Source of the DNA: Arthrobacter_M sp030063245
GTDB lineage: Bacteria > Actinomycetota > Actinomycetes > Actinomycetales > Micrococcaceae
Assembly (NCBI RefSeq): GCF_051131705.1
Contig: NZ_CP180316.1
Location: 2,294,001 to 2,358,000 of the forward strand
DNA: 64,000 nucleotides
Direction of reading: 5' to 3'
The notes under the pieces were generated by a model that saw nothing but the letters and a program-made list of their open reading frames with translations, had not been told where the DNA came from and did not search any database. Of this stretch, positions 46,579-59,095 are shown piece after piece (the stretch's first letter is position 1; each line of letters starts with the position of its first letter). The position numbers were made by a program, and so were the translations under genes.

Positions 46579-47199
46579 TCAGCGTGGATTGGGCGTCAGT
46601 CCCATCAATGAAACGAGCTCATCTGCCGCCCGTTGAACGTCATCATTTACGATGGTGTGGTCGAACTCCGGCTCGGCAGCAAGTTCCAGTTTAGCGGTTT
46701 CCAGCCGGCGCTGCTGTTCCTTGGTTGTTTCGGTGCCCCTGCCCACCAGCCGGCGCACCATTTCGTCCCAGCTCGGTGGTGCCAGGAAAACGAATTTCGC
46801 CTCCGGAACGGCGGCCTTGACCTGCCGGGCGCCCTGCAGATCGATTTCCAGCAGCACGGACTTCCCGTCCGCGATGGCCTTAGTAACGGTGCTGCGCAGC
46901 GTGCCGTAGCGGTTCTGGCCATGCACCACGGCCCATTCCAGGAATCCGCCGTCGGCCACCAGGGCGTCAAATTCCACCGGGGACTTGAAAAAGTAATGCA
47001 CGCCGTCAGTTTCGCCCGGCCGGGGCGCCCTCGTGGTCGCGGAGACCGAGAGCCACACCTGCGGGTAGTTGTCCCGGATGTAGGTGGAGACCGTACCCTT
47101 GCCGACGGCAGTGGGACCGGCCAGGACTGTCAGCCCGGTGCCCGCGGCCCCCCTGCGGGTGCCGGCAGTCTGCGGGGCGGCGGCCGGTGCTCCGCTCAT
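46579..47199 (-). CDS. gmk: Guanylate kinase
   Basis: 206 residues. P-loop LAGPTAVGKGT near residue 26, then SVSATTRAPRPGETDGVHYF for GMP binding and LEIDLQGARQVK. It phosphorylates GMP to GDP. The first about 20 residues are an Ala/Gly-rich extension. The start overlaps the mihF stop by four bases (ATGA). Confidence 0.97.
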   Translation of the reverse strand: MSGAPAAAPQTAGTRRGAAGTGLTVLAGPTAVGKGTVSTYIRDNYPQVWLSVSATTRAPRPGETDGVHYFFKSPVEFDALVADGGFLEWAVVHGQNRYGTLRSTVTKAIADGKSVLLEIDLQGARQVKAAVPEAKFVFLAPPSWDEMVRRLVGRGTETTKEQQRRLETAKLELAAEPEFDHTIVNDDVQRAADELVSLMGLTPNPR

Positions 47200-47516
47200 G
47201 AGCCTTGTCCCAGGAAGTCAATCAGCGCTTTACGCTGGTGGATGCCCAGCCCACGGAGACGGCGTGTCGGAGCGATGCCGACCTCATTCATGATCACAGT
47301 TGAGCGTACCTTTCCAATGCCGGGCAGAGCTTCGAGCAGTTCGGTGATCTTAAGCCTGCCGATCGCGTCGTCACCGTCGCCGGCGGACAGGACCTCCGCC
47401 ACGGTGGCGGCGCCGGTCTTCAGTTTACTTTTGACTTCGGCTCGCGTGGTGCGGGCCGCCGCTGCCTTGGCGAGTGCTGCGGAACGTTCTTGTGCCGTCA
47501 AAGGGCGCAGACTCAC
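47196..47516 (-). CDS. mihF: Actinobacterial integration host factor (mIHF)
   Basis: 106 residues from GTG 47516, with AAGGAG six bases before. LKTGAATVAEVL and ALPGIGKVRSTVIMNEVGIA are the S13-like helix-two-turns-helix core of mIHF, a nucleoid protein restricted to actinobacteria and known from phage L5 integration. An ATG at 47549 is in frame but has no ribosome site. It leads the gmk-rpoZ-coaBC-metK run. Confidence 0.95.
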   Translation of the reverse strand: MSLRPLTAQERSAALAKAAAARTTRAEVKSKLKTGAATVAEVLSAGDGDDAIGRLKITELLEALPGIGKVRSTVIMNEVGIAPTRRLRGLGIHQRKALIDFLGQGS

Positions 47517-47682
47517 GAGGGACTCCTTGGAAGCGGGGGCGGGGGCCACCGCACGGGGAATGGGCTTCCCCTGAACCTATCCGCACCGGGGAGGCAAAAT
47601 CAATCTGCATCAATCTGCCGAGGTACCCCTCACAGACGCCGGTGCCCCTCGCAGGCGTCGGCGACACAGGGATGGAGCGCTT

Positions 47683-47756
47683 CCCTCCCAACTGAGTCGC
47701 ACTTACGGCACCCATTCCGCGTTTTGAGTGCAGGTGCTGCTACTCAGTTGGGAGGG
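47683..47756. repeat. Perfect 15-bp inverted repeat with 44-bp loop
   Basis: CCCTCCCAACTGAGT (47683-47697) faces ACTCAGTTGGGAGGG (47742-47756). It fills the gap between pyrF and mihF and may end pyr operon transcription. The arms and the conserved-looking loop suggest a dispersed small repeat element. Confidence 0.8.
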
Positions 47757-47759
47757 GAC

Positions 47760-48672
47760 TCAGCCGCGGAGGGAATCCACCGTCCGGCGGGTGGCTTCAC
47801 GCAGGGCCTCCCGGTCCGGCCCCGCGGCCAGGATGCCGCGGCTGGAAGTCCCCAGGACCTGCGGATACGCCGCGCCGAAGGTGGCGCGCATTTCAGCTCC
47901 CGTCGCGCCTTGGGCGCCCAAGCCCGGGGCCAGGATCGGCCCGTTGAGGGAGGTGAGGTCGATGCCCAGATCCGTCAGGGCGGAACCCACGGTGGCGCCC
48001 ATGACCAGTCCGACGGATCCTGGTCCCGCCGTCCTGGCGTTTTCCGCTGCTGCGGCCGCGACGATCCTGCGAGCGACCGAATCCGCGCCCCCGGAATGCT
48101 GGACGGAGGCGCCTTCCGGATTCGATGTCAAAGCCAGGACAAACACCCCCCTCCCCTCGATGGCGGCCAGGTCCAGGGCCGGGCGCAGCGACTCGAATCC
48201 CAGGTACGGGCTCAGCGTCACGGCGTCCGCGGCCAACGCTGAGCCGTCGCGCAGCCACGCGTCGGCATAGGCGCTCATGGTGGAGCCGATGTCTCCGCGC
48301 TTGGCGTCGGCGATGCTGAGCACGCCAGCGCCTGCGGCCGCCGCCAGCAGCTCCTCCAGTACTGCGATGCCTGCGGAGCCGTGCCGCTCGTAGAGTGCCA
48401 CCTGCGGCTTGACGGCGGCGGCCAGCGGCCCGACGGACTCCAGCACGGTGAGCGAAAAACGCCGCAATCCGGCAGCATCGTCGCGCAGTCCCCAGCTGGC
48501 GAGCAGCGCCGGATGCGGGTCGATACCCACGCACAACGGTCCCCGTGCTGCCATGGCGGCGGCGAGCCGGGCCCCGAAGGGGTCCCGGCTGGTCCCCGCG
48601 CGCTCATTGAGATCAGCAGCGGGATCAGCTGTGGTTTCCGAAACGGACTCGGACACTGGCTCAGACACGGGT

Positions 48673-48680
<8 letters not shown>
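47760..48680 (-). CDS. pyrF: Orotidine 5'-phosphate decarboxylase
   Basis: About 306 residues. PyrF makes UMP from OMP. LSIADAKRGDIGSTMSAYAD carries the catalytic DAKxxD set; PLCVGIDPHPALLASWG and NGPILAPGLGAQG fit the longer actinobacterial type. I choose the GTG at 48680, whose GTGCCTGA overlaps the carB stop and has GGGGAT before it; the ATG at 48707 is possible but has its ribosome site too close. The N-terminus carries a short PVSE repeat. Last gene of the pyr operon. Confidence 0.94.
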
Positions 48681-51971
<3,291 letters not shown>

Positions 51972-51972
<1 letters not shown>

Positions 51973-53210
51973 TAGTTCTTGTCCCGATTCTGTGACGAAG
52001 TTTCTGAAACGACTGAGGTTTCTGTGCTGGTGTCCGCTGCGCCGGCGGCGTTGGCTGCCATCAAATCAATGAAGCGGTCGAAAAGGTAGGCGGAATCGTG
52101 CGGGCCAGCGGCCGCTTCCGGGTGGTACTGGACCGAGAAGGCCGGGATATCCAGGCACGACAGGCCCTCGACGACGTCGTCATTGAGGCTGACATGGCTG
52201 ACCTCAACCCGGCCGAACCGCTCCTCGGGAGCCAGCCCTGCGCCCTCCCGTGGCGCGTCGACGGCGAACCCGTGGTTCTGCGAAGTGATTTCCACCTTGC
52301 CGGTACGCCGGTCCATCACCGGCTGGTTGATGCCGCGGTGGCCGTAGCGCAGTTTATACGTCCCGAAGCCCAGCGCCCGGCCCAGAATCTGGTTGCCGAA
52401 GCAGATGCCAAAGAACGGCACCCGGGCATCCAGCACCTGGCGCAGCAGCGCCACCTGCCCGTCCGCGGTCGCCGGATCGCCGGGGCCATTGGACATGAAG
52501 ACGCCATCGGCCTGCACCGACTCCAACCGGGCAAAAGTTGAAGCCGCGGGAAGCACATGCACGCGCACTCCGCGCTCGGCAAAGCGCTGCGGCGTCATGG
52601 CCTTGATGCCCAGATCCAGCGCGGCCACGGTGAACCGCGGCTCGCCGTCCCAGCCATGATCGGACGGCTCGACGACGTAGGGCTCACCGACGCTGACTTC
52701 CTCCGCCAGCTTGGCCCCCTCCATCCCGGCGCTGGCGCGCACCTGCTCCAGCAGCGCTGCTTCGGACTGGTCGGCGGCGGTACCGGAGAAGATGCCGGCA
52801 CGCATGGCCCCGCGTTCACGCAGGTGCCGGGTGATCGCGCGGGTATCCACGCCTTGGATCCCGACGATGCCCTGCGCGAGAAGTTCGTCGTCCAGGCTGC
52901 GTTCACTGCGCCAGCTGGAGGGCCGCCGTGCGGCGTCGCGCACAATGTAGCCCGCCACCCAGATCCGACGGGACTCGGCGTCGTCGTCATTGACGCCGGT
53001 ATTGCCGATGTGCGGCGCGGTTTGGACCACCAACTGCCGGGCATAGGACGGATCGGTGATGGTCTCCTGGTAGCCGGTCATGCCGGTGGCAAAGACCGCC
53101 TCGCCCAGTGCCGTTCCGGTGGCGCCGTAGCCAGCCCCGCGGAAGGTCCTGCCGTCTTCCAAAATCAGCAAGGCGGCGGTTGCGGATGTGCTCTGTTCGG
53201 GTTCAGTCAT
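51972..53210 (-). CDS. carA: Carbamoyl-phosphate synthase small subunit
   Basis: About 412 residues from ATG 53210. Class I glutamine amidotransferase: nucleophile cysteine in FFGICFGNQILG, VQYHPEAAAGPHDS supplies histidine and glutamate. It provides ammonia to CarB. The start overlaps the end of the upstream membrane-protein gene by eight bases; the longer frame to 53321 would read through that gene's repeat region and is discarded. Confidence 0.97.
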
Positions 53211-53814
53211 TCTTGTTCTTTCCGGTATCGGCCTGCTCGGTGTCATGCTCACGGGGGGCATTTTCAATCGTGTCATTTTTGGCCGTGTCGTTTTCAACCG
53301 TGCCATTCTCGACCGTGCCATTCTCGATGGGGGCGAAATCGGTCAGGGTGATGAGCAGCGGGGTTTTCGCTGCGGCGTTCCGGGTGCGGAAGCCGGTGTC
53401 CACCGAGTGTCCGCCCAAACGCCAGGACAGGACAATCAGCCCGTCCCGCTCGACAAACTTCCCGGCCATGCCGCTTTCGGTTCTGACGCTGTGGTAAGTG
53501 TCTTTCGGGATGAAGACATCCGGCGCTCCCGAGCGGCTGATCAAAATGCCCTCCGGATGCACCGCCAGAACGGCATTGCCGCGGACGCCCAGCCCGTGCA
53601 CCGCCAAGCGGTCCAGCCAGTCTCCCTCCGTCGTCGTCACGACGTACTGCCCTTCCGCGCTGGCGAGGGCGGCGGAAAGCTGCTGCGGCACAACAGGAAG
53701 CGGCGCCATGCCGGCCTGGCGCTGGAGCCGATGCCGCCAGCCGAGCCACAGCAGAGCAAAAATCACCAGTACCAATGCCACTGCAACCAGGGTGGGACCG
53801 AGCCTGTCCGTCAC
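53203..53814 (-). CDS. Membrane-anchored PH-like protein of the pyr operon
   Basis: 203 residues from a GTG overlapping the pyrC stop (GTGA). One N-terminal membrane helix (LVAVALVLVIFALLWLGW) precedes a soluble beta-rich domain (EGQYVVTTTEGDWLDRLAVH, GLGVRGNAVLAVHPEGILI). Mycobacteria have a membrane/export protein in the same place between pyrC and carA, and its function is not established. The C-terminal tail is an ENGTV-type five-residue repeat encoded by a 15-bp minisatellite. Confidence 0.85.
   Translation of the reverse strand: MTDRLGPTLVAVALVLVIFALLWLGWRHRLQRQAGMAPLPVVPQQLSAALASAEGQYVVTTTEGDWLDRLAVHGLGVRGNAVLAVHPEGILISRSGAPDVFIPKDTYHSVRTESGMAGKFVERDGLIVLSWRLGGHSVDTGFRTRNAAAKTPLLITLTDFAPIENGTVENGTVENDTAKNDTIENAPREHDTEQADTGKNKND
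53261..53320. repeat. In-frame 15-bp minisatellite in the PH-like protein gene
   Basis: Four 15-bp units of the TTTTCAACCGTGCCA type, encoding VENGT-like pentapeptides on the minus strand, just upstream of carA. Confidence 0.85.
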
Positions 53815-55166
53815 TGCCCGCCTCCGGCTGCCGCGGCGGCCGTGCTGCGGGACCGGTCCGGGGTATTGAGCTTCCCGTCCAGCACCGTGGGGTGGCCGCG
53901 GAAAAACGTCGCGATGACGGAGCCCGGAAGCTCCCGGCCGCTGAAGGGCGAGTTGCGGCCCTTCGTCGCCATGGCCTGCGGATCCACCGTCCAGCGCGCG
54001 GCGGGGTCGACCAGGACCAGGTTGGCCGGCTCCCCCGCATGCAAGGGCCGGCCCTGATCGGCCAGACGACCGATCCTGGCCGGGGTTGCGGAGGTGACGC
54101 GGGCAAACCCTTCCCAATCCAACAGCCCGGATTCGATCATGGTGTGCTGCACCACCGAGAGTGCCGTTTCCAGCCCTGTCATGCCCATCGCCGCCTGGGC
54201 CCATTCGCAATCCTTGGCCTCGCTCGGGTGGGGCGCGTGATCGGTGCCGATGACGTCGATGGTGCCGTCCGCCAGCGCTGCGCGCAAGGCCAGCACATCT
54301 TCTTCGGCCCGCAACGGCGGGTTCACCTTGTAGACCGGGTTGTAGCTGCGGACCAACTCCTCGGTCAGCCACAGGTGGTGCGGGGTGACCTCGGCCGTGA
54401 CCTTGATGCCGCGCGTCTTGGCCCAGCGGATCAATTCCACCGACCCGGCGGTGGAGACGTGGCAGATGTGCAGTCGCGAGCCCACATGCTGGGCGAGCAA
54501 CACGTCCCGGGCGATGATGCTCTCCTCGGCCACCGCCGGCCAGCCCGCCAGCCCCAGCACCGCGGAGACCTTGCCTTCGTTCATCTGCGCGCCCTCGGTC
54601 AGCCGCGGCTCCTGCGCGTGCTGGGCTATCACGCCGTCGAACGCCTTGACGTATTCCAGCGCCCGGCGCATCAGCACCGGATCGCTCACACAGATCCCGT
54701 CGTCGGAAAAGATCCGGACCCGGGCGCGGGAATCCGCCATCGCGCCCAGTTCCGCCAGCTGTTGACCGGCAAGACCGACGGTGACGGCGCCCACCGGGCG
54801 CACGTCCACCCAGCCGGCTTCGCGGCCCAGGCTGAAGACCTGTTCCACCACTCCGGCGGTATCGGCCACCGGGGAACTGTTGGCCATGGCGTGGACCGCG
54901 GTGTAGCCGCCCAGCGCCGCCGCGCGGGAGCCGGTCTCAACGGTCTCGGCATCCTCGCGGCCCGGTTCACGCAGGTGCGTGTGCGGGTCAACCATGCCGG
55001 GTAGCGCCACCAGCCCATCGGCATCGATGACGGTGGCGGAGCCGGCATCCAGCCCGGCGCCGATATCGGCAATGCGGCCGTCCTGCAGGAGAAGATCCGT
55101 CCGTTCCTTCCCCAGAACAGCGGCTCCGCGGATCAAAAAGCTGCCACGGGTCGGGTCATTGGTCAT
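53811..55166 (-). CDS. pyrC: Dihydroorotase
   Basis: 451 residues, type I dihydroorotase. MVDPHTHLREPGREDAETVE holds the first metal histidines; LHICHVSTAGSVELI, the DDGICVSDP segment and IGTDHAPHPSEAK complete the site. It cyclises carbamoyl aspartate. The start overlaps pyrB by four bases. Confidence 0.98.
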   Translation of the reverse strand: MTNDPTRGSFLIRGAAVLGKERTDLLLQDGRIADIGAGLDAGSATVIDADGLVALPGMVDPHTHLREPGREDAETVETGSRAAALGGYTAVHAMANSSPVADTAGVVEQVFSLGREAGWVDVRPVGAVTVGLAGQQLAELGAMADSRARVRIFSDDGICVSDPVLMRRALEYVKAFDGVIAQHAQEPRLTEGAQMNEGKVSAVLGLAGWPAVAEESIIARDVLLAQHVGSRLHICHVSTAGSVELIRWAKTRGIKVTAEVTPHHLWLTEELVRSYNPVYKVNPPLRAEEDVLALRAALADGTIDVIGTDHAPHPSEAKDCEWAQAAMGMTGLETALSVVQHTMIESGLLDWEGFARVTSATPARIGRLADQGRPLHAGEPANLVLVDPAARWTVDPQAMATKGRNSPFSGRELPGSVIATFFRGHPTVLDGKLNTPDRSRSTAAAAAGGGQ

Positions 55167-56215
55167 CGGGCGTTCTCTCCGGTTTCATTAGTACTGCGCG
55201 GTGCGGGGCCGGGCTGCCGGGCGCTGGCTGGTGAGTACACGGGCACGGGATCGCGCAGATCGCCGGACAGCAGCAGATACAGCGCCGCCATCCGGACGGA
55301 AACGCCGTTGCGCACCTGGGCGAGCACGGTGGAGCGCGGGGAATCCGCCGCCGAGGAGGAGATCTCCAGGCCGCGGTTCATCGGACCGGGATGCATAATG
55401 ATGGTGTCCTTCATCCCGAGCGTATCCAGCCGGGCGAGCCTGGCGTCGTCAAGCCCCCAGCGGCGCGAATATTCCCGGGTCGATGGGAAGAAGGAGGCAT
55501 TCATCCGCTCGGCTTGGACGCGCAGCACCATGATGGCGTCCATGCCTGATTCCAGCACGGAATCAAGATCATAGCTGACCTTGCAGGGCCAGTGCTCGAC
55601 GCCGACCGGCAGCAGGGTGGGCGGAGCGACCAGCGTCACCTCCGCACCCAGGGTCTGCAGCAGCCACACGTTGGATCTGGCCACCCGTGAATGCAGTACA
55701 TCCCCGGCGATGGCCACCCGGAACCCCGTCAGATCGCTGCCAACCGAGTCGGTCCCATTCAACGCGGCCAGGTGCCGGCGCATCGTGAATGCATCAAGCA
55801 GCGCTTGGGTGGGATGCTCATGCGTGCCGTCGCCGGCGTTGATCACCGCGGCGTCAATCCAACCGGATGTCGCCAACTGCTGGGGCGCTCCGGACGCCCA
55901 GTGCCTGATGACCACGGCGTCCGCGCTCATCGCTTCGAGGGTTTGGGCGGTGTCCTTCAGGGACTCGCCCTTGGACACCGACGATCCCTTTGCTGAAAAG
56001 TTGATCACATCCGCCGAGAGCCGCTTGGCTGCGGCTTCGAAGGAGATCCTGGTACGGGTGGAATCCTCAAAAAAGAGATTCACCACCGTACGGCCGCGCA
56101 GAGCCGGCAGTTTCTTGACTTCGCGCTCGCCGACGGCGGCCATTTCCTCAGCGGTGTCCAGGATGCGTATGGCGTTCGACAGGCTCAGGTCCTGGGTGGA
56201 GAGAAGGTGCCTCAC
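55163..56215 (-). CDS. pyrB: Aspartate carbamoyltransferase catalytic subunit
   Basis: 350 residues. LFFEDSTRTRISFEAAAKRL (carbamoyl-phosphate loop STRTR), SKGESLKDT, GDGTHEHPTQALLDAFT and MHPGPMNRGLEI are the classic blocks. No PyrI regulatory subunit lies nearby. Start overlaps pyrR by four bases. A short Pro/Ser tail extends past the usual end. Confidence 0.98.
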   Translation of the reverse strand: MRHLLSTQDLSLSNAIRILDTAEEMAAVGEREVKKLPALRGRTVVNLFFEDSTRTRISFEAAAKRLSADVINFSAKGSSVSKGESLKDTAQTLEAMSADAVVIRHWASGAPQQLATSGWIDAAVINAGDGTHEHPTQALLDAFTMRRHLAALNGTDSVGSDLTGFRVAIAGDVLHSRVARSNVWLLQTLGAEVTLVAPPTLLPVGVEHWPCKVSYDLDSVLESGMDAIMVLRVQAERMNASFFPSTREYSRRWGLDDARLARLDTLGMKDTIIMHPGPMNRGLEISSSAADSPRSTVLAQVRNGVSVRMAALYLLLSGDLRDPVPVYSPASARQPGPAPRSTNETGENAR

Positions 56216-56796
56216 GCGTTGGCCTCAATAACCACTTCGTCGGCGGTCCAACCGGGACCGGCGCCGTCGGTCTCGCATAGCCGCACCCTGACCTTTTCCG
56301 CCGATGCGGTGGGCAGATTCTTGCCCACGTGGTCGGCGCGGATGGGCAGCTCGCGGTGTCCACGGTCGGCCAGCACGGCGAGTCGGACCACGCGCGGCCT
56401 GCCAAGATCCACCAGGGCGTCCAGCGCGGCGCGGATCGTCCGTCCGGAGTATAGGACGTCATCGACCAGAACCACCACCTTGTTGTCAATGCCGCTGGCG
56501 GGAAGTTTGGTCCGTTCGGGCGCACGGGTGGGCTGGCGGGCCAGATCATCGCGGAACATAGTGACATCGAGCTGACCGACGATCGCGGCGGCATCAAGAT
56601 CCGGATCAGCGGCTCCGAGTTTGAGCGCCAGCCGCTGGGCCAGCGGAAAGCCGCGGCGCGGAATGCCAAGAAGAATCAGGTCCCTGGAGCCCTTGTTGGC
56701 CTCCAGAATTTCATGGGCTATACGAGTGAGTGCGCGATCGATATCCGCCGCGCTCATGACGACGCGAGACGCGCCGACAGCTGTTTCAGAACTCAT
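56212..56796 (-). CDS. pyrR: PyrR bifunctional regulator / uracil phosphoribosyltransferase
   Basis: 194 residues from ATG 56796, which follows GGGGGAAG. The PRPP loop VVVLVDDVLYSGRTIRAALD and LILLGIPRRGFPLAQRL are PyrR signatures. PyrR binds the pyr mRNA leader in response to UMP. A matching binding loop lies just upstream (56811-56832). First gene of pyrR-pyrB-pyrC-x-carA-carB-pyrF, each gene overlapping the next. Confidence 0.97.
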   Translation of the reverse strand: MSSETAVGASRVVMSAADIDRALTRIAHEILEANKGSRDLILLGIPRRGFPLAQRLALKLGAADPDLDAAAIVGQLDVTMFRDDLARQPTRAPERTKLPASGIDNKVVVLVDDVLYSGRTIRAALDALVDLGRPRVVRLAVLADRGHRELPIRADHVGKNLPTASAEKVRVRLCETDGAGPGWTADEVVIEANA

Positions 56797-56810
56797 GTCC
56801 CGCTTCCCCC

Positions 56811-56832
56811 TTCCCCGCCTCACAGGACGGAA
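56811..56832 (-). promoter_or_regulatory. PyrR-binding loop in the pyr leader
   Basis: The minus strand contains TCCTGTGAGGC (56827-56817), a full match to the PyrR loop consensus (UCC-N-G-N-GAGG-Y), inside a small stem TTCC...GGAA. It ends four bases from the Shine-Dalgarno GGGGGAAG of pyrR, so bound PyrR would block translation, as reported for Mycobacterium smegmatis. Confidence 0.75.
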
Positions 56833-56962
56833 TTAAAAGGATCATTGCATCCCAAAACTATCACAGCGCGAACCCCCATCGGTTTCGGCGGCTCCGCCGG
56901 CCGGCCCGGTGATTTTGAACCATGGCCGTCCCCGTCGCCACCGTGTCAGGGCCGGGTCCGGA

Positions 56963-57199
56963 TCAGCGTCGCAGCGGGTTCCACAGCGCCGGGTCATCCG
57001 CGCCGATCCCGGAATCAGCGCCCGTCACGAGGGCTTTACGCCCCGTCAACCGTCCGGTGCCGCGGTACGATTCCTGGCCCCGGTCGGTTGTTGGTTCCAG
57101 CTTTTGATCCAAACCGGGTTTCGGCTGATCCTGCTTTGGCGGCCTGATGGACGGATACCGGGTGGTAGGGTCCTGGAACGTGTACTGGTCCGTCCTCAT
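56963..57199 (-). pseudogene. Short-chain dehydrogenase, N-terminal fragment
   Basis: 78 residues: the N-terminal extension DPTTRYPSIRPPKQDQPKPG is typical of the YghA/GSP39-like SDR group, then LTGRKALVTGADSGIG begins the Rossmann fold. After GADSGIG the sequence leaves the family (ADDPALWNPLRR) and stops. About 220 residues are missing. Its start overlaps the upstream small gene (ATGA). Confidence 0.75.
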
Positions 57200-57423
57200 G
57201 AAGCTCTCCTGTGTTCCGGCCCGAACTCCCGGTCCAAAATGTCCCGCGCGGACTTCAGCGCGTCATACGCAATGACCCATTCCCTGCCTCTTGGCGATAA
57301 CGGATCTGCAGTGCTTGACTCCCCCGCATCGTGTTCGGCAATTTCATGACGGTAGTCCGCTGCCACCTCGCGCTCCGTCGCCGCTGCCAGCCGTACGGCT
57401 TCTTCAAGGTCCGTCTTATTCAT
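57196..57423 (-). CDS. Hypothetical small acidic protein
   Basis: 75 residues starting MNKTDLEEAVRLAAATEREV, mostly helical and charged. No family recognised. It overlaps the truncated SDR gene by four bases, so it was probably co-transcribed with it. A start at 57441 is also in frame. Confidence 0.5.
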   Translation of the reverse strand: MNKTDLEEAVRLAAATEREVAADYRHEIAEHDAGESSTADPLSPRGREWVIAYDALKSARDILDREFGPEHRRAS

Positions 57424-57565
57424 GCTCTCAGGCTCCCACAACCTGCCCGCAAGGGATAGGCGCCCTCTGCACCTCAGATAGGGAACCCATCGTGTCGGGG
57501 AAATCCGTGCCCGGGGAAACGTGTGTCCGCTTGGTGCCGCTCAGGCCGCCGCATAGGCTTCTACC

Positions 57566-58804
57566 ATGACGGAGCCCGGGCCATGGCAGGACGCCGCCGC
57601 CGGGCTTCCCCACCCGGAGCACGACCGCGCACAATCGCCGCTGCCGGCCCGGGCATATCCTCGCGGGCCGCAGCTTGCCGGATTGGACGGTGGCCGGGGA
57701 AACCGCGTCCTCAACCTCATCTTGGTCGGTCTACTGGCGCTGGTGGCCGTTGGGACGTTGGTCTATTTTGCCGATTCTCTGGGTGCAAACGTGTTCCTGA
57801 TCTGCGGCGCACTGGCCTTGATCCCGCTGGGAATCTGCCTGTTCACCCTGCTCTGGATCGATCGCTGGGAGCCCGAGCCCAAAAGTGCGCTGCTTTTTGC
57901 CTTCTCCTGGGGGGCTGGAATGTCCGTTGCGGCGTCTTTGGTTGTGGGCCAGTTGGTCCGGCCGCTGCTGCTCGCCGGGTCCGCGCTGAGCAATCCGGAA
58001 AGCGTCAGCGCGCTGCTCCAGGCTCCCCTAGTGGAAGAGATCTTCAAGGGGCTGGGCGTGCTGCTGATCTTCCTGCTCCGCCGTCGGACCTTCGACGGCC
58101 CCATCAACGGCGTGGTGTACGCCGGTACGGTCGCGGCGGGATTCGCCTTCACCGAAAACATTCTGTATTTCGGCTCGGCAATGACGGCCCAGCAAGACGT
58201 CGGACCGGGGCTTATTGCCACCTTCGTCATCCGCGGACTCATGTCCCCGTTCGCCCACGTCATGTTCACCGCCACCCTAGGCGCTATTCTCGGATACGCA
58301 GCCCGACACGGCGGTACGGCCCTCGCGCTCTGCGCCTGGACCGCCGGACTCATCCCGGCGATGCTCCTGCACGCGCTATGGAACAGCAGTTCCATGATCA
58401 GCGCGAATTTCCTGGTGGTCTACGGGGCCCTGCAGTTGCCGATCTTTATCCTCTACGTGCTCGGTGTAGTGCTGCTGCGGCTCTCAGAGGCGAGGCTGAC
58501 CAGGCGCCGGCTCTCCGAATATGTTCCCTCCGGCTGGTTCCTTCCCGAGGAGATCACGATGATCGGCACGGGCGCCGGCCGCCGGCGCGCTGCGGCGTGG
58601 GCCAGGACGTTCGGCGCGGCCAGGACAATGAAGCGCTTCATCAACCTGGCGACCAGGCTCGCCTTCACCCGGCAACGCATACTGGCCGGCTCCCGGCTCT
58701 CCGACTCCCTGCAGCAGGAGTCGGTGCTGCTGGAACGGGTGACGGCCGCACGGGAGGAGCTGCTGTCCAGGCAGGCCGGGACCGCCCGGCCGGGGCATTC
58801 CTGA
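57566..58804 (+). CDS. PrsW-family intramembrane metalloprotease
   Basis: 412 residues with about nine membrane helices after a hydrophilic 46-residue N-terminus. The active-site motifs stand in order: E157-E158-x-x-K161 in APLVEEIFKG, E197-N198 in GFAFTENILYF, the histidine in SPFAHVMFTA, and HALWNSS. PrsW cleaves the anti-sigma factor RsiW in Bacillus; the substrate here is unknown. A charged cytoplasmic tail of about 110 residues follows. Monocistronic, convergent with nusB. Confidence 0.9.
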   Translation: MTEPGPWQDAAAGLPHPEHDRAQSPLPARAYPRGPQLAGLDGGRGNRVLNLILVGLLALVAVGTLVYFADSLGANVFLICGALALIPLGICLFTLLWIDRWEPEPKSALLFAFSWGAGMSVAASLVVGQLVRPLLLAGSALSNPESVSALLQAPLVEEIFKGLGVLLIFLLRRRTFDGPINGVVYAGTVAAGFAFTENILYFGSAMTAQQDVGPGLIATFVIRGLMSPFAHVMFTATLGAILGYAARHGGTALALCAWTAGLIPAMLLHALWNSSSMISANFLVVYGALQLPIFILYVLGVVLLRLSEARLTRRRLSEYVPSGWFLPEEITMIGTGAGRRRAAAWARTFGAARTMKRFINLATRLAFTRQRILAGSRLSDSLQQESVLLERVTAAREELLSRQAGTARPGHS

Positions 58805-58970
58805 CCGGCACGGCGCGTCGCTTCACCCGCTCCACCCGCGTCACCCGCAGTGTCCAACGGGCAGCTATGGCATAACCAGGCAACGCGTCCATACCCATGA
58901 AATGCGGGCCAAAAAGCACTGGACCGAAATACACAGGGCGGTGTCCGGGTCTGATCCCGGCCACCGCCCG

Positions 58971-59095
58971 ACTGTCGCGCTGCGCCGTCGTGCTTACACT
59001 GTCGCGCTGCGCCGTCGTGCTTACACTGTCGCGCTGCGCCGTCGTGCTTACACCGTCGTGCTTACGGCACGTCGTGCTTACGCCGTCGTGCTTAC
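58971..59095. repeat. 27-bp tandem array at the 3' end of nusB
   Basis: Three identical 27-bp units (58971, 58998, 59025), each starting ACTGTCGCG and ending CGTCGTGCTTAC, then three shortened copies of the CGTCGTGCTTAC part up to 59095. The array runs into the nusB stop codon (59092-59094). No spacers, so not a CRISPR. Confidence 0.93.

Noticed and set aside
53775..55004. Plus-strand open frame of about 400 codons
   Set aside because: Antisense shadow of pyrC with histidine/arginine-rich non-protein-like composition.
58971..59095. CRISPR array
   Set aside because: Units are head to tail without unique spacers, and no cas gene is present.
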